Below are positions 50,489 to 62,366 of a DNA stretch of 64,000 nucleotides, piece after piece (position 1 is the stretch's first letter; every line of letters begins with the position of its first letter). The DNA is from Echeneis naucrates. Its lineage: Eukaryota; Chordata; Actinopteri; Carangiformes; Echeneidae. Both the position numbers and the translations under genes were made by a program. A model generated the notes under the pieces. That model saw only the letters and a list, made by a program, of their open reading frames with translations, was not told the origin of the DNA and did not search any database. The DNA lies in the NCBI RefSeq assembly GCF_900963305.1, contig NC_042515.1, forward strand, positions 23,937,389-24,001,388. Reading direction: 5' to 3'.

Positions 50489-51498
50489 GAGGCACCACAA
50501 TACTAATTTACCTGGTGGCCATGTTGGATTCACACCTTAGTTTACGTGAGAGTCCTTAAAAGCATCACACACTGGTCACACAGACAGGAAAAGGACTGGA
50601 GATTTTTGAGATGGGAGAGCTGCGATTAGACAGCAAACACCATGTTAGAGTTTGACCACTCATGATCAATGTGTTCCAATAATGATAATGAAGAAGATGA
50701 TGGTGTATGATGTCATCATAGCATATGCAGTTGTGTCCAGCCTGTTAACAGCGGCTGAGTGAGCACATCTGTACCATTCAAAGACAGAAAAGCTATCATC
50801 ACATTGGAAGAAGACACATTTGAGGTTCAAATGTTCCATGCACGTCAGCCTTGATGCATCTAGGACTCAACCTTTCAGGCTGCCAAATAGAGTGACACTA
50901 TGCACAACATATGGGCTGCTATACCAGATGTGACACCCAGGACAGAATGCATGATGGTTACCTGCCACAGGCGCCTCGGCTGGAGTTGACGCCTGTGAAT
51001 ATTTGCACTAGACTGAAAGCACTGACTGCTATCTGAAAGGACAGGGATGAAGATGTTCAAATGATTTTGCACCAGCCAGTGAATGCTATTTATTTTTTCC
51101 TTTATGATGTTGTGCTTTGTCTGATTCAGCTTCCAGGGGGCTACAGCTATCAATAGTTTTATACAATATATAATCAAAAAGTGATTGATGTGAAAGCAGT
51201 GACTCACGGCAACAGACTGGTAAAGAATGACCTCTCAGATCTGCAGCTCCACAGTCTTGTTTAGCTCCTTGTTTGGCTTCATGATCAGTCAGCTGTTTCA
51301 TAAGATGAGCAATAAGCCCCCCACTCTGTTCAGCACTGCCCAGCAGCAAGACAACCATACAAACCAGCTGCTGAACAAGAAGAAGCAGTCGGAGAGGAAA
51401 CATGAGCGAAAAGAATACTAGACCGGCGTTGAGCCAGATGGCTCATTATAAAGAGGCATGATTTGAACATTTAACATGTGTTTTTGATTTGTAATAAA
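50489..51498 (+). other. cyb561d1 3' untranslated region
   Basis: No AATAAA occurs between the stop and 51493-51498 (GTAATAAATTT), so the transcript probably runs about 1 kb past the stop. A coding-like 64-codon frame lies inside at 51227-51421. Confidence 0.5.
51227..51421 (+). CDS. Candidate small protein (64 aa) in cyb561d1 3' region
   Basis: The frame begins with ATG after an in-frame TAA and ends TAG. The first third is hydrophobic (VLFSSLFGFMISQLFHKM), the middle is polar and glutamine-rich, and the end is strongly basic (NKKKQSERKHERKE). Third codon positions are mostly G or C, unlike the AT-rich surroundings, which suggests coding. I do not recognise the protein. It could be a downstream frame on the cyb561d1 mRNA, a separate small gene, or chance. 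Function unknown; a short membrane-anchored basic peptide would fit the composition. Confidence 0.35.
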   Translation: MTSQICSSTVLFSSLFGFMISQLFHKMSNKPPTLFSTAQQQDNHTNQLLNKKKQSERKHERKEY

Positions 51499-51684
51499 TT
51501 TGCAGAAACTTCTAAAACATGTTTTCATGTTGTTATTGTGTGACATCTATAAGACAATGAAATAGACAGGTCTGAAAACCTCAACGCGTTTCATGAGCTC
51601 CGTCTGAAATTCTGTTCATGTTGTGTCATTTGGTGTTAATGTAACCTGTGTGTCCGTTTTTCAACCATCAGGAACACGTACACG

Positions 51685-51690
51685 TTTATT
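51685..51690 (-). other. Polyadenylation signal of zbtb40
   Basis: TTTATT on the plus strand, AATAAA on the minus strand, 333 bases past the zbtb40 stop. It lies less than 200 bases from the plus-strand signal of cyb561d1 at 51493. Confidence 0.5.
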
Positions 51691-52022
51691 CATTCCTACA
51701 TACAACTGCAGTCATTTAAACAGCAAACAGGACAAAAACAACTCTTAGACTTTTTCAGAATGATGGCTTTTGCTCAGTAGTGGTTCAAAGCTCAACAAAA
51801 GGCAAGTTCGATTGAGAGAACTCATGGGCAGACTTTCCCGGTTTTTGGGAAGGTTGTTGTCCGGGGAATGTAGAGACAGAAATCTGAACTTGAACATCTA
51901 TTTAAAACTGCTTTGGTGGGTGAGTCAAAAACATGCAGCACTTCTTCAGTTCGGTCTGTGCTGTTGTGTTAATGATCAGAGGATACAATAAAATCTTAAC
52001 CAGCAGATCCAGGGGTCAGAGT

Positions 52023-55000
52023 TCATGATTGAGACTGCGGGCCCGGTGGTTTGTCCTCACAGATGAAGGTGACAGAGTTGTTCAGTAGCTCGTACATGTT
52101 GACTTCCACCACATCCGAAGATGGTCCGCCTTCTCTTTCACCCTCTCCTTCACCCTCTCCTTCACCCGAGAGAGCCACAAAAACCTGCTGGGCAGCCGCC
52201 AGCTGAACCTGCTCCACAGAGCTGACTGAATCTGCCTTTTCATTGCCTTTCAGATCCACTGAAATCACCTGACAGGACAGAAATGCCACATTTTAAAAGT
52301 AAACACTTCGCCATTTGTAACTACATTACTGGTTGGAGGGGTGGCCAGTGTTCATTTAGAGCAGGGTTAACAGATTATTCATTACCAGATACAGTGGGAA
52401 ATGATATAAAATGAGAAAAAAATCCAGGAAATTAAATTGTAGGATTTTTAAAGGATTTATTTGTAAATTATGGTGGAAAATAAGTATTTGGTCAGTAACA
52501 AAAGTTCAACTCAATACCCTAACATAACCTTTGTTGGCAATGACAGAGGTCAAACGTTTCCTGTAAGTCTTTACCAGACTTCCAAGAATTCAAAAACCTC
52601 TGTTAAACATTAATTCTACCATTTTTCTTTTTATTCCACAACTGAACTCCCCATCAAAGCATAGCAGCAGGACTCCATACCGTGTGGGAAGTAGAGGCCT
52701 GCTCCTCCTGTGTGTCCATATGGCAGGAGAGCAGGTGCTCCTGCAGCTCCAGCTGGCTGGTGCAGACCTGGGAGCAGAGCGAGCAGCTGGCTGGCGCACT
52801 GCTCTCACAGATGTGCTGGTTGCTGACGTGCTCCTGCAGCTCCTCTTCTACAGCCAGCACAGCTGGGCAGAACGGACACTGAAGCGCCAAAGCTGCTGAG
52901 CCTGGAGGACACACAGGATCAGAGCGAACAACAAATCACGCACATCATCCCACTCACTGAAATACACCACCCTACTCTACAGCAACCCTTTAGCAACTTC
53001 AAAATAAAACGATAACCACCTGTGAATAAAATAGGAACTAAATGTGTGCGCTGATCAAAAGTGAAATAAAGAGAAAAATTCCATAAGAATGATACCACAT
53101 CACCCAGAGTTGGACTTTTGACCTTGGCTCTTGCAGTGATTTGGTTTGAAAAGTTGTGGTTTTGCAACCAAGGGGAATTTATTCACCTCACCAGGGGAAG
53201 GTAACAGCTCTCACTGGTGACACTCCTATTTTCGAACCATGTTTTCTTTACCAGGGGCGGCACAGCGGTATTGCGGTTAAATCTGTTGCCTCACAGGAAG
53301 AAGGTTGATGGTTCAATTCCAGGCCTGGAGCCTTTCTGTGTGGAGCTTACATGTTCTCCCTGTGCCTGCATAGCTTTCCTCTAGTTGCTCCAGTTTCCTT
53401 CCACAGTAAAATGAATGCTTGTAAATAGAATAGAGAGTTTTTGGGTTGCCACAGCAAATCAGCTCTTTGGCTGTATCGGTGTCCTCCCTGCCACAACCCT
53501 CCCCATTTATCTGCGCCTACTACTTGTTGCTGGGGTTGCTTCAGATTTGATATTGTATGATGTATTGTATGATGAAGCTACAGTTGTTCCAGTTGATATT
53601 CTGGATTCATGTTTCTCTCACTGCGGAGTGTTCTGAAACTCTAGCCTTTAATCCGAACAGACAGCTTTTTCAATTCAGTTGCTGGCAGTGTCAGATTCTT
53701 GAAGTAAAAAGACTTTTCCTATTCCCTAAAAAGCTGATGGAGGGCCACATGTTGGCTGATAATATGAGAATGTATTACCTCTGGTGTCCTCACCCTGGTG
53801 CTCGGAGGCTTGATGTTTGGCCAAACTGGTGGTGCTGGGGAAGAACTTGAAACAAACATCACACTGGACAAGTGTCTTGAGCTGCCGAGTGTGGTTCGCA
53901 AATACATCAGGGTGGTTGGTCCTGTTATGGTACCACAAGCCTGACAGTTGCTATGGCAACAGAGAGAAGACTTTAAGTTTGAATATTAAGTACCTTTAAT
54001 ACTCCACTGGAGCACAGTCATGATCTCATGAAGTACTAGACCAAAAAGAGCCCAAATCAGAAGACGACCTCAGAGTGGCAAAGCTGGTCCTACCTGGTAT
54101 GACTTGTTGCAGAGGTCACAGCTGAAGGGCTTGGCGCCAGTGTGTGTGCCTTTGTGTTTTTCCAGGAGGGTGGCACTAGTGAAGACTTTGTTGCAGGTGG
54201 GGCACTTGTGGAACTCCTTTGGGTGGAAGTCCTGGATGTGCTGCCGGTGCTCCTCCAATGAAGAGAAGCTGAGGCAGCACTTCTGGCAGTCATGGGGCTC
54301 TGACAGGTCTGACAGAGAGCAGGAGACATCATTTCTACTCGTTAACACAGCATTGTGCTCGTCAGATGGATGCTTTCACTGAATCTTTACTGACTCTACA
54401 CAATGCGACAGTTAGGACTGAAATGATAAATTGTTCACCACTCCTCCGATTGATGTGGATAGGCAACATGTGAGTGAGCGTGACTGATGCGCTCTTACTG
54501 TGGAAGGTGTGCAGGTGGACGGTGAGGCCACTGGCCTGGCTGTAGCCTTTGCCACACTCCCGACACACATATGGACGATCGCCAGTGTGTGTGCGCACAT
54601 GACGGGTCAGTTCAATGGATTGAGCAAAGATGGCCTTGCAGTACTGACACACATACATCTTCCCTACACACAAAAAAATGAGTGAGCAAAACTGTATACA
54701 TTGAATACACATTTTTAGAAAGCAGGCTAGGCCTGTAAGACAGATTCTCAAAACACCAAATGCAGCAACTCTGACTCTGAGGTCACTGGGTGTTTTGGGT
54801 CTCAGATCATCAGACACCAGGTTCACTCAGCTGGCATGATTGGTCTGGGGTTTGTGTCCAAGTAGAGCTAAACCATGGATCTCCTCTCTTCATCCACAGC
54901 CAACTCAAATGGTCTTTGAGTGATGCTCTTCTTTTCTGCTGAAAAGCCCCTTCAATCTGATTGTCCCATGGAACAGTGAGCTCTAACAACTGCTCCATGG

Positions 55001-58000
55001 ATCAGCCTTCAGCTGCCAGTCACAGGCTGAGGTGTGGCCCTGTGGTCCGTCCTCGCCTTCTCTCCCACCATGACAATGACACTATTGTGCCCTGTTGTGA
55101 GCCGATGTTTACTCTGTTGGAGCCCAGTGATGCTCCTGTCTTCAGCATATGCTCACTCTGCCTCCTTTCCCTATCGACTCCAAAGGCTTTCATGCAGCAG
55201 CTCAAAATATGCTCCAATCAGACATTACAGCATAAACATTGATCTTTTCTCTGTGTTTGCGTGTTTGTGTGTGTCTCACCCTCGGAGTGCTTTTTCTTGG
55301 TATGGTATGCAAGTGCAGCAGCCACACTGAAGCTCATATTGCAGTGTTTGCAGTGGTAGGGTTTCTCTCCTGTGTGTAGTCGCATATGATTCTTCAGGGA
55401 AGAATTGGCACCAAACTTGGCACCACATTCCTCACAAACAAATGGCTTTTCTTCAAAGTGCTCTGTCCGTTTGTGATAAATCATTCCTGAAAAATTACAA
55501 CAGGGAGCAGAGTTCATAGTCCCCTGTTCACATAAATATCAACATGATGCAAAATAAGCAAACACATGCCCTGAAAGGATAAGTGGATGGGTGGACAAGT
55601 TAAGTATCTATAATTACCACATGCACCACATCTGAGTAAGTAAGCATTAATGCTATAAGTTATTTCTTTAAGCTGCACATAAAAACAAATGAAAACTCAT
55701 TATTTGCTTAAAACGCTGAACACTAAGTAGGACACACACTCAAAAATAGACAAGCTGTGATCCCTGTCCAGAGCACCGGGACATGAGGATGTGTACACCT
55801 GGATATTAATATGACTAAATATTACTGGTAAAATGGTAACCAGGCAACCACCGATGTTGAGACATAAATGAAGCAGCTGATGGTCCACTGCCTGGACATA
55901 CACTCCATCAACACTTTCTAGCCAACATGCAGCTAGCTACACAAATCTTTGATGCTGTCTGCGTAGATCCATCACACACATAAATAACCCCCTGCATTTG
56001 GTGTCAGTGTAAAAGCTGAGCTGTTTATGGTCCAGCATTACAGCCCAAACCTGATTCTTACCTGATGGGTGAGCGAAGGTCCGTCCACAGAGATCACACT
56101 CTACCTTCTTCTTCATACGTGCTGTATTGCGGTGAGCTTCGGCCCTGTGACGCTGGAGGGCCCGCAGGTTGGCCAGCTTCTTCGGGCACTGTGGGCACTG
56201 CTGCTCACACTCTTGGGACATGGAACAGCGCTTCACATGAGCCAGCAAACGGCACTTGTAGGCAAAACCCTTCTTACACCAGCGGCAGGAAAAGGGCTTG
56301 GAGGGGGAGGAAGAGGAGGACAGAGCAGGGGAGGAGGAGTCTTTTATATCATTCTCTTCTTCAGTCTCCCCTTTATTGTTTTCTTCCTCTCCCTCCTCCA
56401 CCTCCTGTTCATCAATGTTGGTGTCTTTCTGCTGATCTAAGTCAACAAAAAAAAAAGAGAAATAAGACAAAATGAAAAGATATGAAACAGCATTTAAACA
56501 TGGTTTTCACAGTGAGATTTGCAGTGTCACAGCACGTACTCTCCAACCTTGGATTTGGTCTTTGTGTTGCTCCTGTGTGGTCCTCTCCACCTCATCCAGC
56601 AGAGAGAGCAACGATGGGGGGAAGGAGGATGCAGCTTTGTCCTGGACGTGCCGGAGCAGCGTGAGGAGCACTCCCTCACCGAGTTGCCCCTTCATCACTC
56701 TGCTCATTAGTTTCTCCAACCCTGAGCTGGAATCTGCCTCTTCAAAGCACTGACACACAACCTGACAGAAGGAGAGACGCGTCTTTAACTCAACAGCAGA
56801 GAACCAATCAAGATCCACCCTTATTCCTATCTTACATGTATAATAAGAATATGTTGTGGTGTTTGTTGTAAGTCTCCCGGTTCTCTAATCAGCTCTGTAC
56901 CTCTAATTTAATTTAAATGTTACTAATTCCATCAATTCAATCAATTCTTGGTCATTTGCTCTCTTTGTCTATCACCTTTTGGCCAAAAGACTCACAGTCA
57001 CAAGCTGATGTTAATTATTATGCTGACGATTCTTCATTTTCTTCTAACCTAGCCAACAGATCGGCTTTGAAACCCCTTATGTTAGCTGTGGGAGTAGAGC
57101 AGGCCAATCTCTGATCATGTCCTGAAGGAAGATGCTGAACCTCAAAACTGCCCCTCATAGGTATGCGGAAGAAAGATCCAGTGTGAACAGGGGGTGGGAG
57201 GTGGGGGTGTGGCTTGTTGCATAAAAGGTTTAAAGTAATCTCAAAGACAAATTCAGTTTCATGTTACTGCCACTATTCTTTCATATTAATCTCCGTCCAT
57301 TACTGTTCCACTGAAATAAATTTCTAATAATAATAATAATAATAATAATTTGTCCCTCCTTAAACTGGAGAATCGGCTATTCTAATAGCCCTGATTTGTT
57401 GTGTGTGACACTGCCTTCAGTGGATAAACTGAAGGACTAAGTTAGTTCAAATCTGGAGCAGTCTGACTCTTTCGACTGGAGCCTTGCTGATTAACTTCTG
57501 TGTGTTTATTCATCAATTGTCATCCTCCATCTTTCATAGTGATGTGTAGAGTCAGATCTATATATCGGACGTTCCTATTGGTTCTAAGGGGTGACGTGAC
57601 AGCCAATCAGTGTGTTTCATCCAGGGGCCGAGCTGCCAAAGTCTCTGGGATCATGTCTGTATTTCTCTGATCTTAGAGTGAAGAGAAGTTGGTCTTAGTT
57701 TATTGTGTTGACAGAATAGAGACAGAGCTACATGGACAATCAGATATTTAGAGCATTAGAGGCTTTGGAGCTGATTTTTCTGAATTTATACTCCAAAGCA
57801 TGAGCAGAACTCCTGATCAGATAAAGATAGAAACTTCAAATCAGCTCTAGAACAGCACAAACACATGCGAGGAGCTCTCTGTTTTTCTGTGTTTTACTTT
57901 CATTTAAGAAGATTAAAAAGTTGCTAAATAAAAGGACAAAGTCTATATCATTTTCTTGTTTTAGAAGCAACTATCACTTATTACAGTGAACAGAAGTCTT

Positions 58001-59906
58001 TAATAAATGACTATAATCACTTGAGGCTGTTCTTATGTGGAGCACATGGTGACAATTCTCAAAAAGGGTTGGAAAAAACATGTTGCAGATATTCTAGGTT
58101 TTAGTGGGCAATCTGGGTGATGAGTGCTACCTTTCTCTCACGTTCATCCAGGCTGCTTTCTGCTGCCTGGGTCAGCAGCTCTAGGATACATGACACTTTG
58201 GCGAGGAGCTCCACAAGCTGAGAGAACTGTGCCTGAAGACCAGAGGGAGACTCACAGGACACCTTTTCTGCTGCTGTCTTTTTATCTTGTCTTTGCTCTG
58301 AGGAGTTGGTTTCTTCTGGTTCTGTGTTGGCACAGATATGTAAACTTGGAGTCCATTGTTGTGATGTTTTTTGGAGGATTGTTATTCACTTTTGACACTG
58401 ACCTGAGGACTCGTCAGGCTCCACACAGGCTCTTTTAGATGGTGGTTCATCTATGTTGTTGTCACCTTCCTTATAGTTTTCCTCTCTCAGCTTTGGCTCT
58501 AGCTCTGTGCTCTCTGAAGAAGGGTCATCCCTGTCGGACGAAGTTGGACCTTCAGGATTCACATTCTGAGCCTTGTGGGTTGTGATGAGGTTTGAAGTCT
58601 GTGTGGAAAGGACTGGAACAGAGGCTGGGGCTCGGGGCTGCTGCTTCACAAGGCTGGCCAGGACGTTTTTAAAGCCAATGGCCACATCGAACATCTGCAA
58701 GTTGTCTGCAGCAGCAATGATGCGGCTGACATTGTGTTTGCCCATGGGTAGCTTACCGGTGTACACCATGTCCAGCAGACAGTCGAACTCCTGTGAGGAC
58801 ACAACAGCTGTATCGATGGAGATGGTGTCGGAGCCATCGAGGAGAGACCTGACACAGATGGGAAGTGCTCTCAATGGATCATCATTATATCATTATGTCA
58901 CAGTTAGTCTTCAACATCTTTATCAATATTTATTTCTTTTCACAATTTTGCAAACAATTTGAAGATGAAACAAGAGCTCATCATAAGTCTTTCTTTAATA
59001 AAAACTTCCAACATATTTCCATCAACATTAGTACAGAAAAACAAGGGTTGGTCAGCCATTGGCTCTGCCTGCAGTGGGCCAGAGTTTAACGTTCTCTAAT
59101 GCTGCTTACAACAATATTCTGCTGTATGCAGCTTAGAAGAAGCTGTTGCAGTGGGGTTTTTTGTTGTTTTTTTTTTTTTTTTTTTTCATAATTTGATCTA
59201 TCTTAAGAAATATTCAAATATGTTGAGATATTATGTTCTTAATTTGTATGAATCAAAAACTGTAATAATTCAAATAAAAACAAAAAAAGATTTGAGGTAT
59301 TTACTTCATTATTTAAGTTTGGAGCTGTTATGGTAAAAGGAAACATACTGGCAGCTCTGTGATAATGTGAATAATATAGCTTTAGACTAAAAGACTACAA
59401 CTGGAAACAACATGGAAATCCTGTAAATTAAGCACAAATGGTCTAACCAACAAGACAGTCGTAATAACTGCACTGTATATTAAATATATAAAAAGTCAGA
59501 GGACATAATTCTGTGTAATTTGTTGATTATAACTGTCTGATTGTAATGTGAAGATCACTAATATCATTTTAACTGGTCCAACACATTTAAAGTTTGTTTT
59601 GAGGATGGTGAAACTAAAAAGGACAGAATAACAAGTTTGTTAGCTCATGACGGTAAATAAGACAATAAGATGTTTTAGCAGTCTAAAACATCTTAGTGTC
59701 TGCTGAGTTCAAAGCGATCAGATATGTTACTCCAATAAATCAGGTTCACACTACCTGAAGAGCATGCTCGAGGCAGCCAGTACCAGTTTGTGTGCCCGGT
59801 GTGGGCTGTCCCCCACCAGGATAGTGCAGTCACAGAAGTGGCCCTCCTTCCTCAGTGCCCACAGCTGCTGCATCAGCTGGCTGCTGTAGTTGGGCAGCTC
59901 GATCAT
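52023..59906 (-). CDS. zbtb40: Zinc finger and BTB domain-containing protein 40
   Basis: Nuclear BTB/C2H2 zinc-finger factor. Eleven coding exons in phase: 59755-59906, 58403-58848, 58131-58321, 56548-56761, 56062-56436, 55280-55486, 54499-54663, 54094-54308, 53794-53950, 52681-52901, 52023-52268; 2589 nt, 862 aa. The BTB domain opens the protein (MIELPNYSSQLMQQL, FCDCTILVG, AHKLVLAASS, YTGKLPMGKHNVSRII). Fingers follow, for example CDLCGRTFAHPSGM, CEECGAKFGANSSLKNH, CQYCKAIFAQSIELTRH and CRECGKGYSQASGL. The C-terminal module ends QQVFVALSG...NNSVTFICED, as in human. The protein is shorter than human ZBTB40 (about 1239 aa from memory), mostly in the region between BTB and fingers. One finger also seems absent between exons 53794 and 52901. 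The donor at 56548 (GTTGGA) is weak and chosen by phase. Confidence 0.95.
53255..53430 (+). repeat. Dispersed repeat (GGGGCGGCACAGCGG type)
   Basis: Words GGCGGCACAGCGGTATTGCG, GTTGCCTCACAGGAAGAAGG and GAGCCTTTCTGTGTGGAGCT match the 'gene-poor half' of the common fish repeat, part of which also occurs at the end of the copy at 33396-33690. It lies in a zbtb40 intron. Confidence 0.65.
53440..53545 (-). repeat. SINE fragment
   Basis: TTGCCACAGCAAATCAGCTC, CCACAACCCTCCCCATTTAT and GTTGCTGGGGTTGCTT resemble the SINE bodies at 5622-5845 and 33955-34187. It directly follows another repeat in a zbtb40 intron. Confidence 0.45.
56762..58130 (-). other. zbtb40 intron 3
   Basis: A 1.37-kb intron between coding exons. 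It holds a (TAA)n microsatellite and a cluster of CCAAT and CRE-like sites at 57577-57607, and no other recognisable element. Confidence 0.5.
57325..57349. repeat. (TAA)n microsatellite
   Basis: About eight TAA units in zbtb40 intron 3. Confidence 0.95.
58849..59754 (-). other. zbtb40 intron 1 (within the BTB domain)
   Basis: An AT-rich intron that splits the BTB coding sequence after MLF. There is a long T run near 59,165-59,186 and nothing else recognised. Confidence 0.5.
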
Positions 59907-60539
59907 GATGTCTGATGGTCAGAAGGCAGAGGGAGGATACTCTTTTCGCTCCCTTCATGGAAAGGGTTAGAGTTAAGGTTACTTTAAGACATGATTCAGA
60001 AACTGGCAATTTAATAATGTAAAATAGTATGATGTGGTTGAACTGAGGGAGGGACACAGAGAGTATTTGTTAGGTAGATCAGCACTGCAAACTGTGTATC
60101 TTCTACAGCAGTAATGGAGCAGGAAGTCAAGTGCTTAACGTTTGAACAAGTCATGTGTAGCAAAGGTGTTTTTGATGTGTGTCTGTAAGTCATTTCATAT
60201 GTTATGAAATTTTCAGATACTGTTATGTAAGCTACTGTCAGTGCTCCCCGGTTCACTACCAGTCGCATGTTTGCTCCTGTGGAGATGTACACTGGAGTTC
60301 AGGAGGTCTTTAGTCTCCCATTTAAGATTAAACACAAGCTACCCAGATCTAACTAGATATACATCTCGAGCTTTAGCTACAAATGCTAGTGTCGTATAGA
60401 GAGGATAAGTAATATGAAGACAGCGTAGCTCATCGGGACAGAGGAACCGTTTAACCCCGAATAAAACCCTCAGTCGTCCAGCATGCAGCTTCCAGTCAAT
60501 GGGTGTCTTTACCTTGAGTTATTCAAACGATCCGTCTCT

Positions 60540-60665
60540 TTATTTAAACTCCGTTGCTGAACAATTCAGGACTGCGCAATAAAGCTTGGCCGTTTTGAAA
60601 ATGGCGACGTGTGGTACAGCGATTAAATAGGCCGTTTCCGGTGAATGGACATTCCGCTGTAATCT
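60540..60665 (-). promoter_or_regulatory. Probable zbtb40 promoter
   Basis: Lies about 0.65 kb upstream of the zbtb40 start codon in a locally CpG-containing stretch. AAAATGGCGAC at 60598-60608 matches the YY1 consensus and is the same 11-mer as at 14329-14339 near zc3h11a. A noncoding first exon is likely but its splice site was not fixed. Confidence 0.4.
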
Positions 60666-60923
60666 TACGGTATGTTCTTCAACCTGTCCTTATATTTGGT
60701 GTTTATATGATTCAGTGCAGTTAAACTGTCACGGAAGTTAATACTGGATACACTGGGGAACTTAATAATTTTAATAAAGAAATGACGGATGGCCAGTAGC
60801 TAACCGAGTTAGCAACGAAACTGCTAACTAAGCTAACTTAGCAGCTTCCGCTACTTTTATGGTCCATAAGAGTTCGAAAGCTCTCTCTCGCTCTATATAT
60901 ATACATATATATACATATATATA

Positions 60924-62130
60924 CACTCACCGGCCACTTTATTAGGTACACCTGTCCAACTGCTCGTTAACACTTAATTTCTAATCAGCCAATCACATGG
61001 CTGCAACTCAGTGCATTTAGGCATGTAGACATGGTCAAGACAATCTCCTGCAGTTCAAACCGAGCATCAGTATGGGGAAGAAGGGTGATTTGAGTGACTT
61101 TGAACGTGGCATGGTTGTTGGTGCCAGAAGGGCAGTATTTCAGAAACTGTTGATCTACTGGGATTTTCATGCACAACCATCTCTAGGGTTTACAGAGAAT
61201 GGTCCGAAAAAGAAAAAATATCCAGTGAGCGGCAGTTCTGTGGGCGGAAATGCCTTGTTGATGTCAGAGGTCAGAGGAGAATGGCCAGACTGGTTCGAGC
61301 TGATAGAAAGGCAACAGTGACTCAAATAACCACCCGTTACAACCAAGGTAGGCAGAAGAGCATCTCTGAACGCACAGTACGTCGAACTTTGAGGCAGATG
61401 GGCTACAGCAGCAGAAGACCACACCGGGTGCCACTCCTTTCAGCTAAGAACAGGAAACTGAGGCTACAATTTGCACAAGCTCATCGAAATTGGACAATAG
61501 AAGATTGGAAAACCGTTGCCTGGTCTGATGAGTCTCGATTTCTGCTGCGACCTTTGGATGGTAGGGTCAGAATTTGGCGTCAACAACATGAAAGCATGGA
61601 TCCATCCTGCCTTGTATCAACGGTTCAGGCTGGTGGTGGTGGTGTAATGGTGTGGGGAATATTTTCTTGGCACTCTTTGGGCCCCTTGGTACCAATTGAG
61701 CATCGTTGCAACGCCACAGCCTACCTGAGTATTGTTGCTGACCATGTCCATCCCTTTATGACCACAATGTACCCAACTTCTGATGGCTACTTTCAGCAGG
61801 ATAATGCGCCATGTCATAAAGCTGGAATCATCTCAGACTGGTTTCTTGAACATGACAATGAGTTCACTGTACTCAAATGGCCTCCACAGTCACCAGATCT
61901 CAATCCAATACAGCATCTTTGGGATGTGGTGGAACGGGAGATTCGCATCATGGATGTGCAGCCGACAAATCTGCGGCAACTGTGTGATGCCATCATGTCA
62001 ATATGGACCAAACTCTCCAAACTCTTCCAGCACCTTGTTGAATCTATGCCACGGAGAATTGAGGCAGTTCTGAAGGCAAAAGGGGGTCCAACCCGTTACT
62101 AGCATGGTGTACCTAATAAAGTGGCGTGTG
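60924..62130 (+). mobile_element. Nearly intact Tc1-like transposon
   Basis: The left terminal repeat is CACTCACCGGCCACTTTATT and continues AGGTACACC. The right end has the inverse GGTGTACCTAATAAAGTGGC, running into a TG microsatellite. The left flank is TA in TATA-rich DNA. The transposase reads MGKKGDLSDFERGMVVGARR from 61072, then continues in another frame to its stop at 62102. The long part, 61281-62102, is 273 aa. The catalytic DD34E residues are in WSDESRF, FQQDNAPCH and LWDVVERE. One frameshift near 61133-61140, apparently a small deletion after GARRA, separates the helix-turn-helix start from the rest. It lies between zbtb40 and usp48. Confidence 0.92.
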
Positions 62131-62187
62131 TGTGTGTGTGTGCGCGTGTGTGTGTGTATACATACACACACATACGTGTGTGTGTGA
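62124..62187. repeat. (TG)n / (CA)n microsatellite
   Basis: Alternating TG, GC and CA dinucleotides immediately at the right end of the Tc1 element, obscuring its exact terminus. Confidence 0.9.
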
Positions 62188-62360
62188 ACTGAATATATGA
62201 AATAAACTATTAAATAAACCTTTTTTAATATGCAGTGATTCCATTAACTTCTTATAGAAATATAAATATTTCTGATGAGTAATGATGACTACCGCTACAA
62301 AATGTTGAAATGGTTCTATTGATTTCAAATAAATTATGACAAGAGTGATTTGAAAATAAC

Positions 62361-62366
62361 TTTATT
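62361..62366 (-). other. Polyadenylation signal of usp48
   Basis: TTTATT on the plus strand gives AATAAA on the minus strand, 700 bases past the usp48 stop at 63066. The interval 62367-63065 shows no other gene and is best read as the usp48 3' untranslated region. Confidence 0.5.

Noticed and set aside
52919-53780. Missing zbtb40 zinc-finger exon
   Set aside because: I searched the minus strand for a Cys-x2-Cys...His pattern with in-phase splice sites and found only repeats and AT-rich sequence.
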